Position numbers and translations under genes: made by a program
The notes under the pieces: model-generated
What the model was told of the DNA's origin: nothing
Seen by the model: only the letters and a program-made list of their open reading frames with translations
Databases searched by the model: none
Part shown: piece by piece, positions 1 through 11,379 of the stretch
Layout: each line of letters begins with the position of its first letter
How positions within the stretch are numbered: the first letter of the stretch is position 1
Source of the DNA: Nyssa sinensis
Lineage: Eukaryota; Streptophyta; Magnoliopsida; Cornales; Nyssaceae
Assembly: GCA_008638375.1 (NCBI GenBank)
Contig: CM018032.1
Location: 59,277,382-59,341,381 of the forward strand
Length of the DNA: 64,000 nucleotides
Reading direction: 5' to 3'

Positions 1-174
1 TCCTCTTTGATAGATCGTACGACTCATTTTCCTACAACCAAGTTACCAACTACATGTGTAATATACAAATGACAATCCTAAGAACTCAAATGTCTCCTAC
101 TATTTCATATGCATGTACCGTGTCATCCGCAGAACTGTACGTGCAAGCTAGCTACCCTGCTACCACCGCCCACA

Positions 175-1871
175 ATGTCGAACACTGCAGATTTCCAAAC
201 TCCGCCACCGCATATAGCTCTCTTCCCAAGTGCCGGCATGGGTCATCTGACCCCATTCCTTCGACTCGCCGCCATGTTAGCTTCGTGTAACTGTACTATC
301 ACCATTATCACCGTCAAGCCCACCGTGTCCGTTGCAGAGTCCACTCACATTTCTGGCTTCTTCTCCACCCAGCCACGTATCAATCATCTCGAGCTTCAAA
401 TTCTTCCATTTACACCTTCTAATCCCACCACCGACGACCCTTTCATTACTCAGTTTGAAGCCATCAGTTGCTCCTCCGTCCCCTCCTATAATCTTCATCA
501 CCACCTCTCTCTGCCATCTTCTCCGACCTTACTGTCGCGAGCAGTGTTAGTCTGATTGCTGACAATCTTTGCTTACCCAACTACATTGTCTCCACCACCT
601 CTGCTAGATTCTTCTCTCTCATGGCGTACATTCCATTCTTTTTATCTGAAAACTCTGATAAATTTTGTAGCAGCGACAATAGCATTGAGCTGCCCGGTTT
701 ATCGCCATTGCCAATATCCAGTATTCCTCTGCCGCTCTTTAACCCAAATCATCTCTTCACAAGCCTGTTAGCATCAAATGCTCGCTCTCTTTCGAAAGCA
801 AAAGGGGTTTTATTGAACACTTACTGACTTGTTGGAACAAGAAATAATCACTACACTCAATGGTAGAAAAGTTTTAGGTTTAGGGCAGTAAACGAGTCGA
901 ACTATTCGAGTTTGATTAGATTTAAGGTTCATTGACTTGCAAAATTAACAAGTCGAACATATTTTGAGACTTATAAATTTATTAAGCTCATTTCTATCTC
1001 AATTTATTAAGTTAAAAGTAATATAATACTATATAAAAAATCAAGTTACTTAAGTTTTAGCTTGATTAAAGACTCATTCAAGACTGATTAGAAAAATTAA
1101 CGAGTTAAATTTAAACACAATTTAAAACTAATGTATTTTAATAAGTTAAGCTTGAACAACCCCCGGCCCGGCTTAGTTTGACTCATTTGCAGCCTATCCC
1201 AGCTATTCTCCCAATTGGGCCATTGGAACCTTACGAGCTCAAAGGGGGCTATCATCTTCCATGGCTGGATGATCAAGCTACCGAGTCTGTAGTGTATATT
1301 AGCTTTGGAAGCAGAACAGCCCTGTCTAAGGATCAAATAAGATAACTTGGGAATGGGTTAGAAAGAAGTGGATGTGCATTCTTGTGGGTATTAAAAAGGC
1401 AAGAAAGTGGACAAAGACAACGGCGAAAAGCTACAAGACTTGCTAACCATTCATTCCTGGAAAGAACAAAGAAGAAGGGAAGAGTAATGAAAGGATGGGT
1501 GAGCCAGGAGGAGATTCTTACGCATCCCGCCATTGGAGGGTTTGTTAGCCACTATGGATGGAACTCAGTGAAAGAAGCAGCTCAACAAGGGGTGCCCGCA
1601 ACACGGGAACCAGAAGATAAATGCAGAGGTGGTGGAGAAGGGGGGATTGGGAATACGGGTAAGGCATTGGGGTTGGGGTGGGGGGAGGGTGGTGAAGGGG
1701 GAAGATATTGGGGAGAAGGTTAGAGAGATGATGGAAAATGAGAGCTTGAGGCAAAAGGCTAGGAAGGTTGGGGAAGAAGCTAGGAAGGCTGGTGAGGCTG
1801 TTTGAACTTCGGAGAATGTGCTGATGGAAGTAAACGAAATGGTGAAGCCTAAAGATGGGGAAGTAACATAA
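175..1871 (+). pseudogene. UGT708-like glycosyltransferase pseudogene, split by a miniature transposon
   Basis: This is a former family 1 UDP-glycosyltransferase of the UGT708 type, a family known for flavonoid C-glucosylation. The start at 175 gives an N-terminus with the GMGHLTPF motif holding the catalytic histidine, closely matching the open copy at 3070. The frame breaks near 500, resumes through the acceptor half, shifts again near 823 and is interrupted from about 882 to 1187 by a repeat. It resumes with PIGPLEPY and WLDD, meets an in-frame TAA at 1341-1343, and keeps a good PSPG start (GWVSQEEILTHPAIGGF) before shifting again after about 1600. At least five lesions make function very unlikely. 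The end at 1871 is set by homology to the end of the next copy. Confidence 0.85.
882..1187. mobile_element. Miniature transposon inserted in the UGT pseudogene
   Basis: The UGT reading frame stops matching its neighbour after GTTTTAGG at about 880 and resumes at about 1188. Between lies AT-rich sequence with the phrases 'aaacgagtcgaac' and 'ggcccggcttag', the style of ends seen in plant hAT-type miniature elements. It resembles the element at 1934-2252. Terminal repeats are too decayed to set exact ends, and I see no clear target duplication. Confidence 0.6.
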
Positions 1872-1933
1872 TCTGTTGTTATGTAGTTTCTTAATTTCCA
1901 CGCATTTCAACTTGATTTGATATGATTCTGTTT

Positions 1934-2252
1934 TAGCGGTGTAAATGAGTCGAGTTAAGTAATAGATTGTTCAAACTTGGCTTGCTAAATAAACGAGTTT
2001 CAAATTATGTTTAAGCTCAACTCGTTAGTTTCTTGAACTAATCTCGAATAAATTTCTAATTGAGCTGATCACGAGCCAAATTTGACGAATAGTTTGATTT
2101 TTTATATAATATTAAATCACTTATTGACTTATCGAGTCGAACTCGAATTGAGCATAATAAATTAATGAATTTCAAAATATATTCAAGTTTAATTTGTTTA
2201 TCTCGCAAACTGATCTCGAACAGCCTCTAACCAAGCCGAGCTTTACACCCAG
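1934..2252. mobile_element. Miniature inverted-repeat element, possibly hAT-type
   Basis: About 320 bp lie between a left end reading GGTGTAAATGAGTCGAG (from about 1938) and a right end whose reverse complement reads GGGTGTAAAGCTCGGC. These are imperfect terminal inverted repeats. The interior is AT-rich with repeated 'gagtcgaactcg' phrases and has no coding capacity. It is probably the same family as the insertion in the pseudogene just upstream. A target-site duplication is not evident. Confidence 0.6.
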
Positions 2253-3069
2253 ATGCAACTGGTCACTCCCAAACCATGAAGGAAGCAAGTCTTCTCCATC
2301 ATCTGAACAAGAATCATCCGGATTGATATAGAGAACAGTTAAAAGAATAGTGTGAATAAAATGTCAAGAATCTTATACAAATTGAAGCATGATGCCAATG
2401 CCAATTCACTTAAATGGCCATGAAAGAGTGATATATACAAATGTCCATAGCTCACAAATACCGTACATATGTTCACCTGCGCCTGACTTCGATTCATTTT
2501 TGTTATGAAATGGTCCTTGCCATATCTGCAGACATCAGTTCTCCAGACATTTTTTGAGGTTGATCTTGATGATCATCATCTTCCTGTTAATTATCGCCAT
2601 TCAATCCCTGTTGATCTCTACCGCAAACAAAACAACAAACATAAAAATCTACAAACAATATGATATTAAAATTTATGAGATGTACAGAATGATAATGATA
2701 ATAATAATAATAATAATAATAATAATGGTGGAAGAAGGAATAGGTAAAACTAAGGAAGCCATCAGAGAAAGTGAAACATTCAGGAGGAGGACAATCTTTA
2801 GATTATATAATTCAACATTTAGATTTAAATAAGAAAGATAATCCACCATGGAAAAAGTATTTGCAGGGAGAAGATCTTTCATGGGGCCTCTTAATCAAAT
2901 ACAATATCTTTATATATGATTGCAAATGCTAAATTTGATTCCTTCAATAATTCAACAAACTAACAAACAAGAACACATAATGTGGCCAGGAACAGAAGTG
3001 AGCAAACATAAGACCAAGTTCGAAGTTGGAAAGTTCACTCTCCATCATTTTTGCATACTCAAGATACAG
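2253..3069. other. Intergenic leader of the open UGT copy, with an ATA microsatellite
   Basis: There is no gene here. It holds an (ATA/ATG)n run at about 2689-2727 and the probable promoter and 5' leader of the downstream UGT. The reading frame is open back to 2920, but the extra 50 residues do not look like a glycosyltransferase N-terminus, so I treat them as leader. Confidence 0.5.
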
Positions 3070-4482
3070 ATGATGCCAAACACCAGTAGCATCAAAGCAG
3101 AATCACCTCACATAGTGTTCTTCCCAAGCCCCGGCATGGGTCATTTAACACCCTTTCTCCGACTTGCAGCCATGCTAGCTTCTCGTAACTGTAGTATTAC
3201 CCTCATCGCCACACAAACAACAGTTTGTCCCGCAGATTTCTCCGAAATCTCTAGCTTCTTCTCCAGCCACCCAGAAATCAAGCGCCTTGAATTCCAAATC
3301 AATCAACGTAACACCTCCAATTCCACCACTGATGATCCTTTCATTAACCAATTTGAAATCATTAATTGCTCAGTTCAGCTCCTTCCTCCTCTCCTGTCTT
3401 CTTTACCTCAGCCAGTCTCTGCTATCTTTTCTGATTTTGTTGTAGCTGCTAGCCTCACTCAAATAGCAGCTGACCTAGGTATTCCCCATTACATCGTCTC
3501 CACCACCTCTGCTCGATGTTATTCCACCATTGCCTACCTTCCTGTACTGATGTCTGAAACCCCTGCTAAATTTAGTGGCAGTTCTAGGGATATTGAGATC
3601 CCTGGTCTAGCCCCACTGCCAAAATCAATAATTCCTCCCTCATGGCTAGATGATTTACCATCTAATCATCTATTAACAGCCTACTTAATACCAAATGCTC
3701 GATCTCTCCCAAAAGTAAAAGGTATCTTATTGAACTCCTTTAACTGGTTTGAACCAGAAACAATTGCTGCCCTCATGGATGGCAGAGTTTTAAGTAATCT
3801 CCCCCCTGTTTTCCCAGTTGGTCCATTACAACCTTACAAGCTCAAGAATGGCCATCATATTCCATGGCTAGATGACCAACCTGCAGAATCCGTAGTGTAT
3901 GTCAGCTTTGGAAGCAGAACAGCCATGTCGAATGATCAAATAAGAGAAATAGGAATCGGGTTGGAGCAAAGTGGTTTTGCATTCTTGTGGGTATTAAAAT
4001 CCAGCAAAGTGGATGAAAATGAAACCAGAGAGCTTCAGGAGTTGCTAGGTGATTCATTCCTTGAAAGTACAAAGAAAAAGGGGATGGTAGTGAGGGGATT
4101 GGTGAATCAAGAGGCAATTTTGGCACATTCTGCCATTGGAGGTTTTGTCAACCACTGCGAATGGGACTCAGTGATGGAAGCAGCTAGGCAAGGGGTGCCG
4201 ATGTTAGCATGGCCGCAACACGGGGACCAAAAGATGAGCTCAGAGGTGATAGAGAATGCTGGCTTGGGGATGTGGGCAAAAGATTGGGGTTGGGGTGGGG
4301 AAAGCTTGGTGAAGGGGAAAGAGATTGGGGAGAGGGTGAGGGAATTGATGGGGAATGGCATCTTGAGAGTTAAGGCTAAGAAGGTTGGGGAAGAGGCTAG
4401 GAAGGCTTATGAATTTGGTGGGAGCTCTGAGAAGGTGTTGATGGGAATCACTGAAATGTTAAAGCAGAAAGATAGTCACTAG
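3070..4482 (+). CDS. UGT708-like UDP-glycosyltransferase with an altered PSPG box
   Basis: This is a single-exon family 1 glycosyltransferase of 470 residues, the usual UGT708 length. Members transfer glucose from UDP-glucose to flavonoid-type acceptors in the cytosol, some forming C-glycosides. I chose the start at 3070 (or the adjacent ATG at 3073) because the family N-terminus begins there. The catalytic histidine H25 lies in GMGHLTPF, and D122 in AIFSDF is the likely dyad partner. The PSPG box covers about residues 344-387 and ends in the sugar-contacting Gln387. Three normally fixed positions differ: Leu344 where Trp stacks on uracil, Glu364 for Gly and Asp366 for Asn in the HCGWNS core. 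The frame is open and the rest is well conserved. It may be newly inactive, or altered in donor use. It is the only uninterrupted UGT in the cluster. Confidence 0.88.
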   Translation: MMPNTSSIKAESPHIVFFPSPGMGHLTPFLRLAAMLASRNCSITLIATQTTVCPADFSEISSFFSSHPEIKRLEFQINQRNTSNSTTDDPFINQFEIINCSVQLLPPLLSSLPQPVSAIFSDFVVAASLTQIAADLGIPHYIVSTTSARCYSTIAYLPVLMSETPAKFSGSSRDIEIPGLAPLPKSIIPPSWLDDLPSNHLLTAYLIPNARSLPKVKGILLNSFNWFEPETIAALMDGRVLSNLPPVFPVGPLQPYKLKNGHHIPWLDDQPAESVVYVSFGSRTAMSNDQIREIGIGLEQSGFAFLWVLKSSKVDENETRELQELLGDSFLESTKKKGMVVRGLVNQEAILAHSAIGGFVNHCEWDSVMEAARQGVPMLAWPQHGDQKMSSEVIENAGLGMWAKDWGWGGESLVKGKEIGERVRELMGNGILRVKAKKVGEEARKAYEFGGSSEKVLMGITEMLKQKDSH

Positions 4483-5092
4483 CTACTAGAGAATCTAGTG
4501 ATTGTAATTGAAAATAATTGATGTACTGAAGCTGAAAGATGGGAACTGGCTGCAACTGTTGCTCTTTCCTCTTTTCTTTTATCAATTCTACTTCTTCTTT
4601 TTTTTTTTTTGGACTATGAATTGGTAATCGGGTGCCTTTGTGAATTATGGGTTCATGAAACAACCCTAAATTGGAATTCAAGGATGCCCTCTATGTCAAT
4701 GCAAATAAGTTGGAACAAAAGGGAAATATATACTGTACATATCTTGCAGAAAAATCATTTTCACAAAACAAATTACGACCACGACATAATCAAGGAAGAG
4801 CTAACTGGTTGTGTGCATAATAAGAAATATGGAGAAATGCTGCATGTCTATTCCCTCAAGCATTTCATTTTGAAATGCTAAACTGACCTAGTTGGTTGTC
4901 CTTTCCAGTAACACTGTCCATAATCCTATCTGACCAGAAAAGCATGCAGATTCAATGTATCCAACTTCATGGAAGGATGTTCATCATCAATTGCCATACT
5001 TGACTGAGGAATCTGCATATTTTTGCACTGCGCTTCTTCCATTACCAACTAACAGTAATCATCTATCCTATCTCGCCAAACTACACCTGAAA
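4483..5092. other. Intergenic region between UGT copies
   Basis: This is the 3' flank of the open UGT, with a T-run at about 4600-4612, followed by spacer up to the next UGT pseudogene. I see no gene or clear repeat here. Confidence 0.5.
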
Positions 5093-6038
5093 ATGGTGGG
5101 ACCTGAAATCCGTTACTCTCCTTCCCAGCTCTGGCACGGGTCATCTAACACCCTTTCTGAGATTTGATTTTTGAATTGTGACCCACAATGTCCAAGTCAC
5201 CTTCATCACTTCTCATTCGACAATCTTATTTGCCAGAGTCACAAATACTGTCCCCCTTCTTTTCCGGTTTCCCTCAAATTACTCCAAAGCAATTTCATCT
5301 CTTCCCATTTAACAAGGCTTCAATTAATTCAGAAGACCCTTTCCATGTCCAGTACAAAAGCATTTGCTGCTCTTCTCACCTCTTAACCTTCCTAACCCTC
5401 ACCTTATCTGCCAAATTCTCAACACCTTTTGTATCCTTCCACCCCATACATGGCTTAAAAGCTAGAAGAGATTCTGATGATATGAAGGATGTTTGTTAAA
5501 ATTACAAGCCAATAATCCATATCCCCCATACCCAAATCATGGATTCCTCCACCTTTACTATTAAACACAGATAATCTCCTACAAGTCCATATCATAGAAA
5601 ATGAAAAGAAAATGATACAATCTTGTGGAATTGAGTGAGGTAGTGGCTGATCATCAGTGACAACCATAGGACCATTTGCACCATGTAATTTTGAGGGGAA
5701 CCAACCATTAGCATGGCCCGAGGATCAAATTGTAAGGTTAGTGATTTGACTAAAAAAAACCTTTTAAGGTCAGTGTTATACGTTAGCTTAGGGAGCAAAT
5801 CAGAGAGTTAGGTGATGGATTGTTGGGGAGTGTAGGTTTTTGGGGTTGGTAAAGGAAAAGAAAGTCAATCGAAAAGATGAAGGGGAATTGAGTGAGGTGG
5901 TGGCTAATAGGTTCATGGCGTAGTCAAGGAAAAGGCTTGGTGGTGAAAAATTGGGAGATATTGGGTCACCCAACGGTTGGTGGGTTTGAGTCATTGTGGG
6001 TAGAACATAGTGATTGGATTTAGGGTGTCACATTGGTT

Positions 6039-6069
<31 letters not shown>

Positions 6070-6340
6070 GTGGTTATGTGTGATTGTGAGTTACCATAGC
6101 CCCAACATACAGACCAGTAGATAAATGCATGTGGTGGAAAGGGCTGGGCTGGGGATGTGGGTGAAGAGTCAGGGGTGGGGTGGAAGGGAGATAACTGGTG
6201 AAAAGGGGAGGAGATAGGGGAAAAGGTTAGGAAGATACAGAACAAGGACTTGACGAGGGCTGGAGTTTTGAAGAAGGAACCTTATCCTTCAAAGGATAGG
6301 GGACTTCAGTGGGCTGGCCCTCCTGCAAATTGTGTTCCAT
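5093..6340 (+). pseudogene. Third UGT708-like pseudogene
   Basis: Glycosyltransferase sequence appears in pieces and in several frames. A frame starting near 5120 gives LPSSGTGHLTPFLRF, the family N-terminal motif, and then a stop. A later stretch matches the family's PQITPKQFHLFPF region near 5260-5310. Parts of the donor half follow at about 5780-6000, including GHPTVGGF before a disrupted SHCGWNS core, and near 6120-6260 (GLGMWVK). A T9/G20 homopolymer at about 6039-6070 sits inside the PSPG region. Much of the middle is deleted. It is certainly non-functional. It is the copy most similar to the fragments at 14151-14300, which shows it belongs to a duplicated block. Confidence 0.8.
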
Positions 6341-6872
6341 AAATTTCCCCCAGGAGGGGCGGGGAGGGAATTTTGGGTTGCTAAGCAATCCACAGTGTTC
6401 ACATTTTTAAGAATGGTTGCTGGAACTCACTGAGAAGTCGAAGAAGTCCCGAGTAGTATAGAACTTCTTTCTCCCTTGTTATTTTGTTCTTTGAGTGTCT
6501 CCGTGAGCATTACAGAACTAGAATATGTTCAAAATTGGTGACCATGTCACATTTTTGCTGAAAAGAAAAGGTTTTTAAGGAGAATAGGTTCTGAGAAAAA
6601 CTCAATATATAGGTTTCAGTAATTAATTCTTTGTGCATCTAAAGATGCACTAGTGAGGACTCAAAAATGCAAGAAAGTTGTGGGAATCATGAAAGATCCT
6701 CAAAACCAGATCAGACGAAGATCAAGCAACGAACTCATTAAAGGTACAACTAACCAGATAATACAAAAACACAAAACTAGCAACAGATAGAACTCTTCAT
6801 GTATTTGATGCAACCGCTGGATGGAAAAAGTTCAAAGCTTTCTTTTATTAGTGCAACAAATGACTATACCAC
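6341..6872. other. Spacer between UGT pseudogene and oxidoreductase copy 1
   Basis: There is no gene here. The stretch from about 6650 to 6872 is closely repeated at about 14300-14544, next to the second oxidoreductase copy, and so marks the left part of the segmental duplication. Confidence 0.6.
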
Positions 6873-9464
6873 TTAGGCAGAGAGAGCACTCTTTGAAATG
6901 AAATCAAAAGAGATCCCATTCTCTTGGAGTCGTTCTTGGAGATCTGTTGAGCCAAATACAATCCCGGGTGGAAAAACACCTCCCTTTGGCAGGTTGTTAC
7001 GTTGACTCAGTAGAATAAGAGCACACTGAAGTAGAATTATTGGAGTGGTCAGATAACCAATTGCAGGTCCCATTACTCTTGTTATTATTTCCATATCGGG
7101 TTTCATGTTCCCCTGTGAGACAAGACTGCAGTCACTAAATCCATGTCCGACAAACCACATCTTAAAGGAAGCACTTATCACCTCATCCTCGGTGGGACCG
7201 TTCTTCCTGAACCGCCCAAGGCTGAAGACTGAGGGAAATTTTAAGAGAAGCCACCTCCCAAAAGCAATTTTACCCAACAGTGATGAATTGAAAGATACCC
7301 AACAAAGACTTGGATCCTATCTTTACCCCAAAGTGAGCCGGCTTCACTGATGACCAGAAAGACTCCCTTTTCTCAATCTGTTCAGCACTCTCATTAGCAC
7401 CGAGAAGACCACAGGGATTTTCTGTCAGAGTTGCAAGTGTTCTTCGGACAACAACAGCATCTGCTGATGGTATCTTTACAGCCCAAAGACCAATCTTCTC
7501 CTGATGTTCTATCAATACTCCTTTGGGAGGTGGGGGGCCAGGAATCTGCAAATAAAGGGGCAAATTTAATATCAGCAAATACAGCCCCCAATTTATTAAG
7601 CTGATTCAGAAGTTGTCATTATTATTATTACTACTATTACTACTTAAAAAATGAACAGTCCGAGTGCATCAGGCTCCACCACTGCAACGTCTGAGGAGGG
7701 TTAAGTGTTGTTTTTGCGACTCAAACCGGTAATTTTTAGGTTACAATAGAGCAATCTTTCCGTTGCGAAAAGGCACACCCTCACTACTACTATATCTGAA
7801 AAATAATATAAGAGAAAAAATATGAAAATATGTTTTCTCCTAACAGTGCAATGGACACATTACACATCTCACTGAGAATGATGATACCACATCCAATTTG
7901 AAGTTTATTGGGAAAATCTCTCTCATCATTTCTAACCAAGAAATCAAAATTATTTCTAGCATCCACTTTAAAGGGTATAAATGACATTTAAGCAGTTCCA
8001 TCCATTCCGTTTACCGACAAACTCTGACACGAGTACTGAATGTAATTTCTCAAACTTGAGAGATCTAGTTGTATTTTCACCAAATCTCAGAGATGGTCAG
8101 TGTAATTTACCCACAAAAAAAAATTTTCAAATTATGTTACCCAAGAAAAGAAAATAAACTTCTAATGTTCCTTAGGTTTTCAAGTATGACAAACTTAACT
8201 CAAGAAAGCCACATATCTGTATTTAGTCTCAATTTATTGGACCACCTAATTTTCACAAGCCTTGAACAAACAGAGCCAGACAGAGTATGAAGCAAATCGT
8301 ACAAAGTAAAGGCAGAAAATGCATAGTAAGATAAGAAAAGATACCAAAATTAAGGCCAAGAGAAGTTGATCGTGGTCTTTCTAGACCAAGTGAAACATTC
8401 TCTAACATGATATTCCTCAAGTTGTTAAGAACACCACAAATACTCTCTGGATAAAGAATAGTTTGAGCAAACCACACATAAAGTTAATATATGTGGTTAC
8501 TAAAATTTAAATTTGAGTCAATCTGTTTTTACTCAAACTAAAACCAACTCTATCATAGACTCAAATTTATAACTGGAACTTAACTCAGTAAAACCATTGG
8601 AAAGCATGAAACACAAAACCAGCTTTTACTCAAATTTCATCACGGGAGATGACAACAACATTTCATATTAAAGCCTACTATTTAAACTTTATGCATATGT
8701 TATATTCCCGTGTAATATATATGTGTATATGCCCCAGGACACACAAAGAGACGGGATGGTAAATACATAAAAGAAAGAAATCTTCTTACCACAGGCCGAG
8801 CTCTTCTGGGTCTTGACCGCCTCAATTCCTGCAATTTGTTCGCACTAGCCACCCCCAGAACCGCCGACTCATAAGTCCCGAAATTCCAAACAAGCCTCTT
8901 GTCCGACTCCAGACTCAAATACGCTTCGACACTGTTCGGCGCCGCCAGAGAGAGCCACTGCCTCGAATTAAAGATCAGCCCCAGTTCAGCCGGAACAGAA
9001 TCAAACCCACAAGCCGAAACTACCAAAGAGCCATTTTCCACTGCCTTGTCATGGTACGTTACCTCCATTCTTTCCATGAACTCAGGCTCGCCGCAAATGT
9101 CCAAGTAACCACAGCCCGAATCAACGCAGGCAGCAACGACAGGCTCACCGTAGAGACAGAAAGGGCCAACGCAGTTGAGAATGAGCTTGGTTTGGGCGGC
9201 GAGGCGGCGTAGGGATGATGGGTCGGAGGTGTCGGCGGTGAGGACAGGGATGGACGGTGGTGGGTTGGGGTGAGATGCCCATATTAAGGTTTGGGCTAAT
9301 TTGGAAGGATTTCGGCCGGCAATGGCGAGCGTTTTGAGTGGAGAAGAAGGGGCGTTGAAAAATTTGAGAGCTTCTCTGACTACATACTTGCCTGTGAAAC
9401 CTGAAGCGCCCAAGATTATGAGGTCATAGGTGGGACGATCACAGTGTTCTTGATCTTCCTCCAT
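6873..9464 (-). pseudogene. Saccharopine dehydrogenase-like oxidoreductase, copy 1, frameshifted
   Basis: This is homologous to the plant saccharopine dehydrogenase-like oxidoreductase family (Arabidopsis At5g39410 type), predicted NAD(P)-binding enzymes of uncertain substrate. Exon 1 is 9464-8790 (225 codons, GT donor at 8789) and includes the Rossmann motif GASGFTG near residue 19. Exon 2 is 7545-6873, after a CAG acceptor. Compared with the intact copy at 14545-18241, exon 2 lacks exactly 20 bp near 7277. This shifts the frame after the FITVG segment, and the family C-terminus continues in another frame (FGRWLLLKFPSVFSLGRF onward). The deletion joins short ACCCAA repeats. Exon 1 alone could give a truncated Rossmann-only protein. 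The 1244-bp intron is shorter than that of copy 2. Confidence 0.85.
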
Positions 9465-10675
9465 GGTTGAATCGAATGAATGAATTGAATACAGCAGGAA
9501 AGAAATCGGATTAAAGACTTGAAAGAGTTGAAAGGCTGGAAGTAGAAGTGAGGAAGTTGAGAAATGGCCTCTATGAGCTAGCCTGTTTAAGTGTATAGGA
9601 AATGGAAAGGTTGAAAGTTGTGATCTTGTAGTATTCTACTTGTGTTAAAATTTGGAAATGTGTGCCACCATTCTAGATTTAGAATGTACCACAGTACCAG
9701 GATTTGGTTTTATATTTAAAAGCAAAAAATAGAATTTTTTCCCGATAATCAAGAAGTTTTATAAAATAATTGACAAAAGTGAGATATTTTAAAAATATTT
9801 AGAAAATTCATGTTCACATAAAAGTGTTTTTAAATAAAAATATATATTATTAGTAAAGATGCCTTTAAATATATTTAGAAAACCAATGTTTAGATAAAAG
9901 TACCTTTAAATGAAAGATATTATTTGTAAAAGTGTATTTAAATATAAAAGAAAAAATTACATTAATTTTTTTTATATAAATTTTTGATAATTACGAGAAT
10001 CTCTCTTATTTTTTTTGAAATTATACAAACCTTTCTTGAAATATACTAACAATATTCAAATTTTCTCGTTGATACAATTTTTGTTATTAACTTAAACGAG
10101 TTGAAATTAGAATTTTGGATATAATTTTACTATATGCTGAAAGTGCCTTGATCATGTTGTAATGATCATAATACTTATTTTCTTGTGACTAGAGAAGACA
10201 ATTTTAATTTCTATTGCACAAATATAAAGAAACTTTCTTAACTTTATCACCCAATCACGCAGTTTTTCACTCTCTTTTTGAGACTTCAAGTATGCGCATT
10301 CCCTCCTCCCCTCTTTTTAACTCCCATTGTCTATATTTTTTTTTATGTATGTGTGTATGTATACATAATGTTTATATATCACCCAACTCTCTGACAACAA
10401 GAATAGAATTGTATTCTTACATATTTTACCAACTTTGAATATTGATATAATATGCAGTAGCATGAGAATTCGATTTTATGAGAAAATGACATATTCCTCA
10501 TCAACAGCAAGAGTTAATAACCTTGTATTGCAGTTTGAGAACATAAATTGTAGATGCGGTCGAAGGACAACAATTTGGATTGTAAAATCTAAGAGAAAGA
10601 GATAAGCTTTATTATACATGCCATAGTGGAAATTGTAACTTCATAAATTAGCTTTATCCAAGTTTAACTAATAAT

Positions 10676-10876
10676 ATGCTCTCTACGTCAACACCAAGTG
10701 TCGAAGTTAATGAAAATGGACAGATGGGACAATTTATTGTAGAACTTAGGTATGAAATTAAAGCATTATCTACAAGGATCCAAGTGCTTGAAAGTAATCA
10801 AGGAATAATGAAGGTGCTTGTAAAAACAAGTTTAGTGTTTGTCGGCACATCAATGTTGATAGCCTGGAAATTTTAG
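10676..10876 (+). CDS. Small open frame: possible coiled coil with hydrophobic tail
   Basis: This is a 66-codon frame that I do not recognise. Residues about 20-44 could form a short coiled coil (ELRYEIKALSTRIQVLES), and the C-terminus is hydrophobic (VLVKTSLVFVGTSMLIAWKF), like a tail anchor. It lies just downstream of the Mutator-like transposase on the opposite strand, so it may be a captured or second gene of that element, or chance. No intron or homology supports it. Confidence 0.2.
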   Translation: MLSTSTPSVEVNENGQMGQFIVELRYEIKALSTRIQVLESNQGIMKVLVKTSLVFVGTSMLIAWKF

Positions 10877-11057
10877 TGAAGTAGTAATTAAGTTGTTTTA
10901 TTTTGTAGTGTTTTTTTGGTAACCAATGACTATGCAAGGAAATGTTAGTTATTTTCTGTAAGTAAACTCTCCCTTGGAGCAAAATTATATATTATATTCA
11001 TATATAGAAATATTCCATGAGTATGTATCCCAAGTATCCAACATCTTATACTTGTAG

Positions 11058-11183
11058 TCAATAACTATATGTGATGGCCTATACATCTAAAAAACAAGTG
11101 GGTTATACAACCAACACTAATCAATAACTATATGTGATGGCCTATACAACTAAAAAACAAGTGGCTTATAGAACCAACACACT
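11058..11183. repeat. 63-bp tandem duplication
   Basis: Two adjacent copies, 11058-11120 and 11121-11183, share 'tcaataactatatgtgatgg' and 'caagtgg.ttata.aaccaa' with only a few differences. The function is unknown. It lies beyond the 3' end of the transposase remnant and may be part of that element. Confidence 0.8.
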
Positions 11184-11379
11184 ATATTCACCATCTAGCC
11201 CACATGCCAAAAAACCACAGTGGACTGAGATCTTATAAAAAAAATCCAAAAGTAAAGTATCTAGAACTATCATCACCTCACCCACATACCAAAAAATAAT
11301 AATGGGCTAGTTGATTAACTGCAACAAAAAATACATTATTTCTACCTCATAAAAACAGAACCATTCTTCTTCAAATCTA

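Larger units (their letters stand above)
9465..11379. other. AT-rich intergenic region with degenerate repeats
   Basis: The first 150 bases are the duplicated promoter of the oxidoreductase, similar to 18242-18400. From about 9720 to 9960 there is a degenerate tandem repeat of roughly 70 bp containing 'aatatttagaaaa' and 'ataaaagt' phrases. A 63-bp tandem duplication lies at 11058-11183. A short open frame at 10676-10876 is listed separately. I see nothing else that is gene-like. Confidence 0.5.

Noticed and set aside
2920..3069. Extended N-terminus of the open UGT (50 more residues)
   Set aside because: The frame is open, but the residues have no family similarity, and the usual UGT708 N-terminus begins right after the ATG pair at 3070/3073.
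11058..11183. CRISPR-like repeat
   Set aside because: There are only two adjacent 63-bp copies without spacers, and the DNA is plant nuclear. It is a simple tandem duplication.
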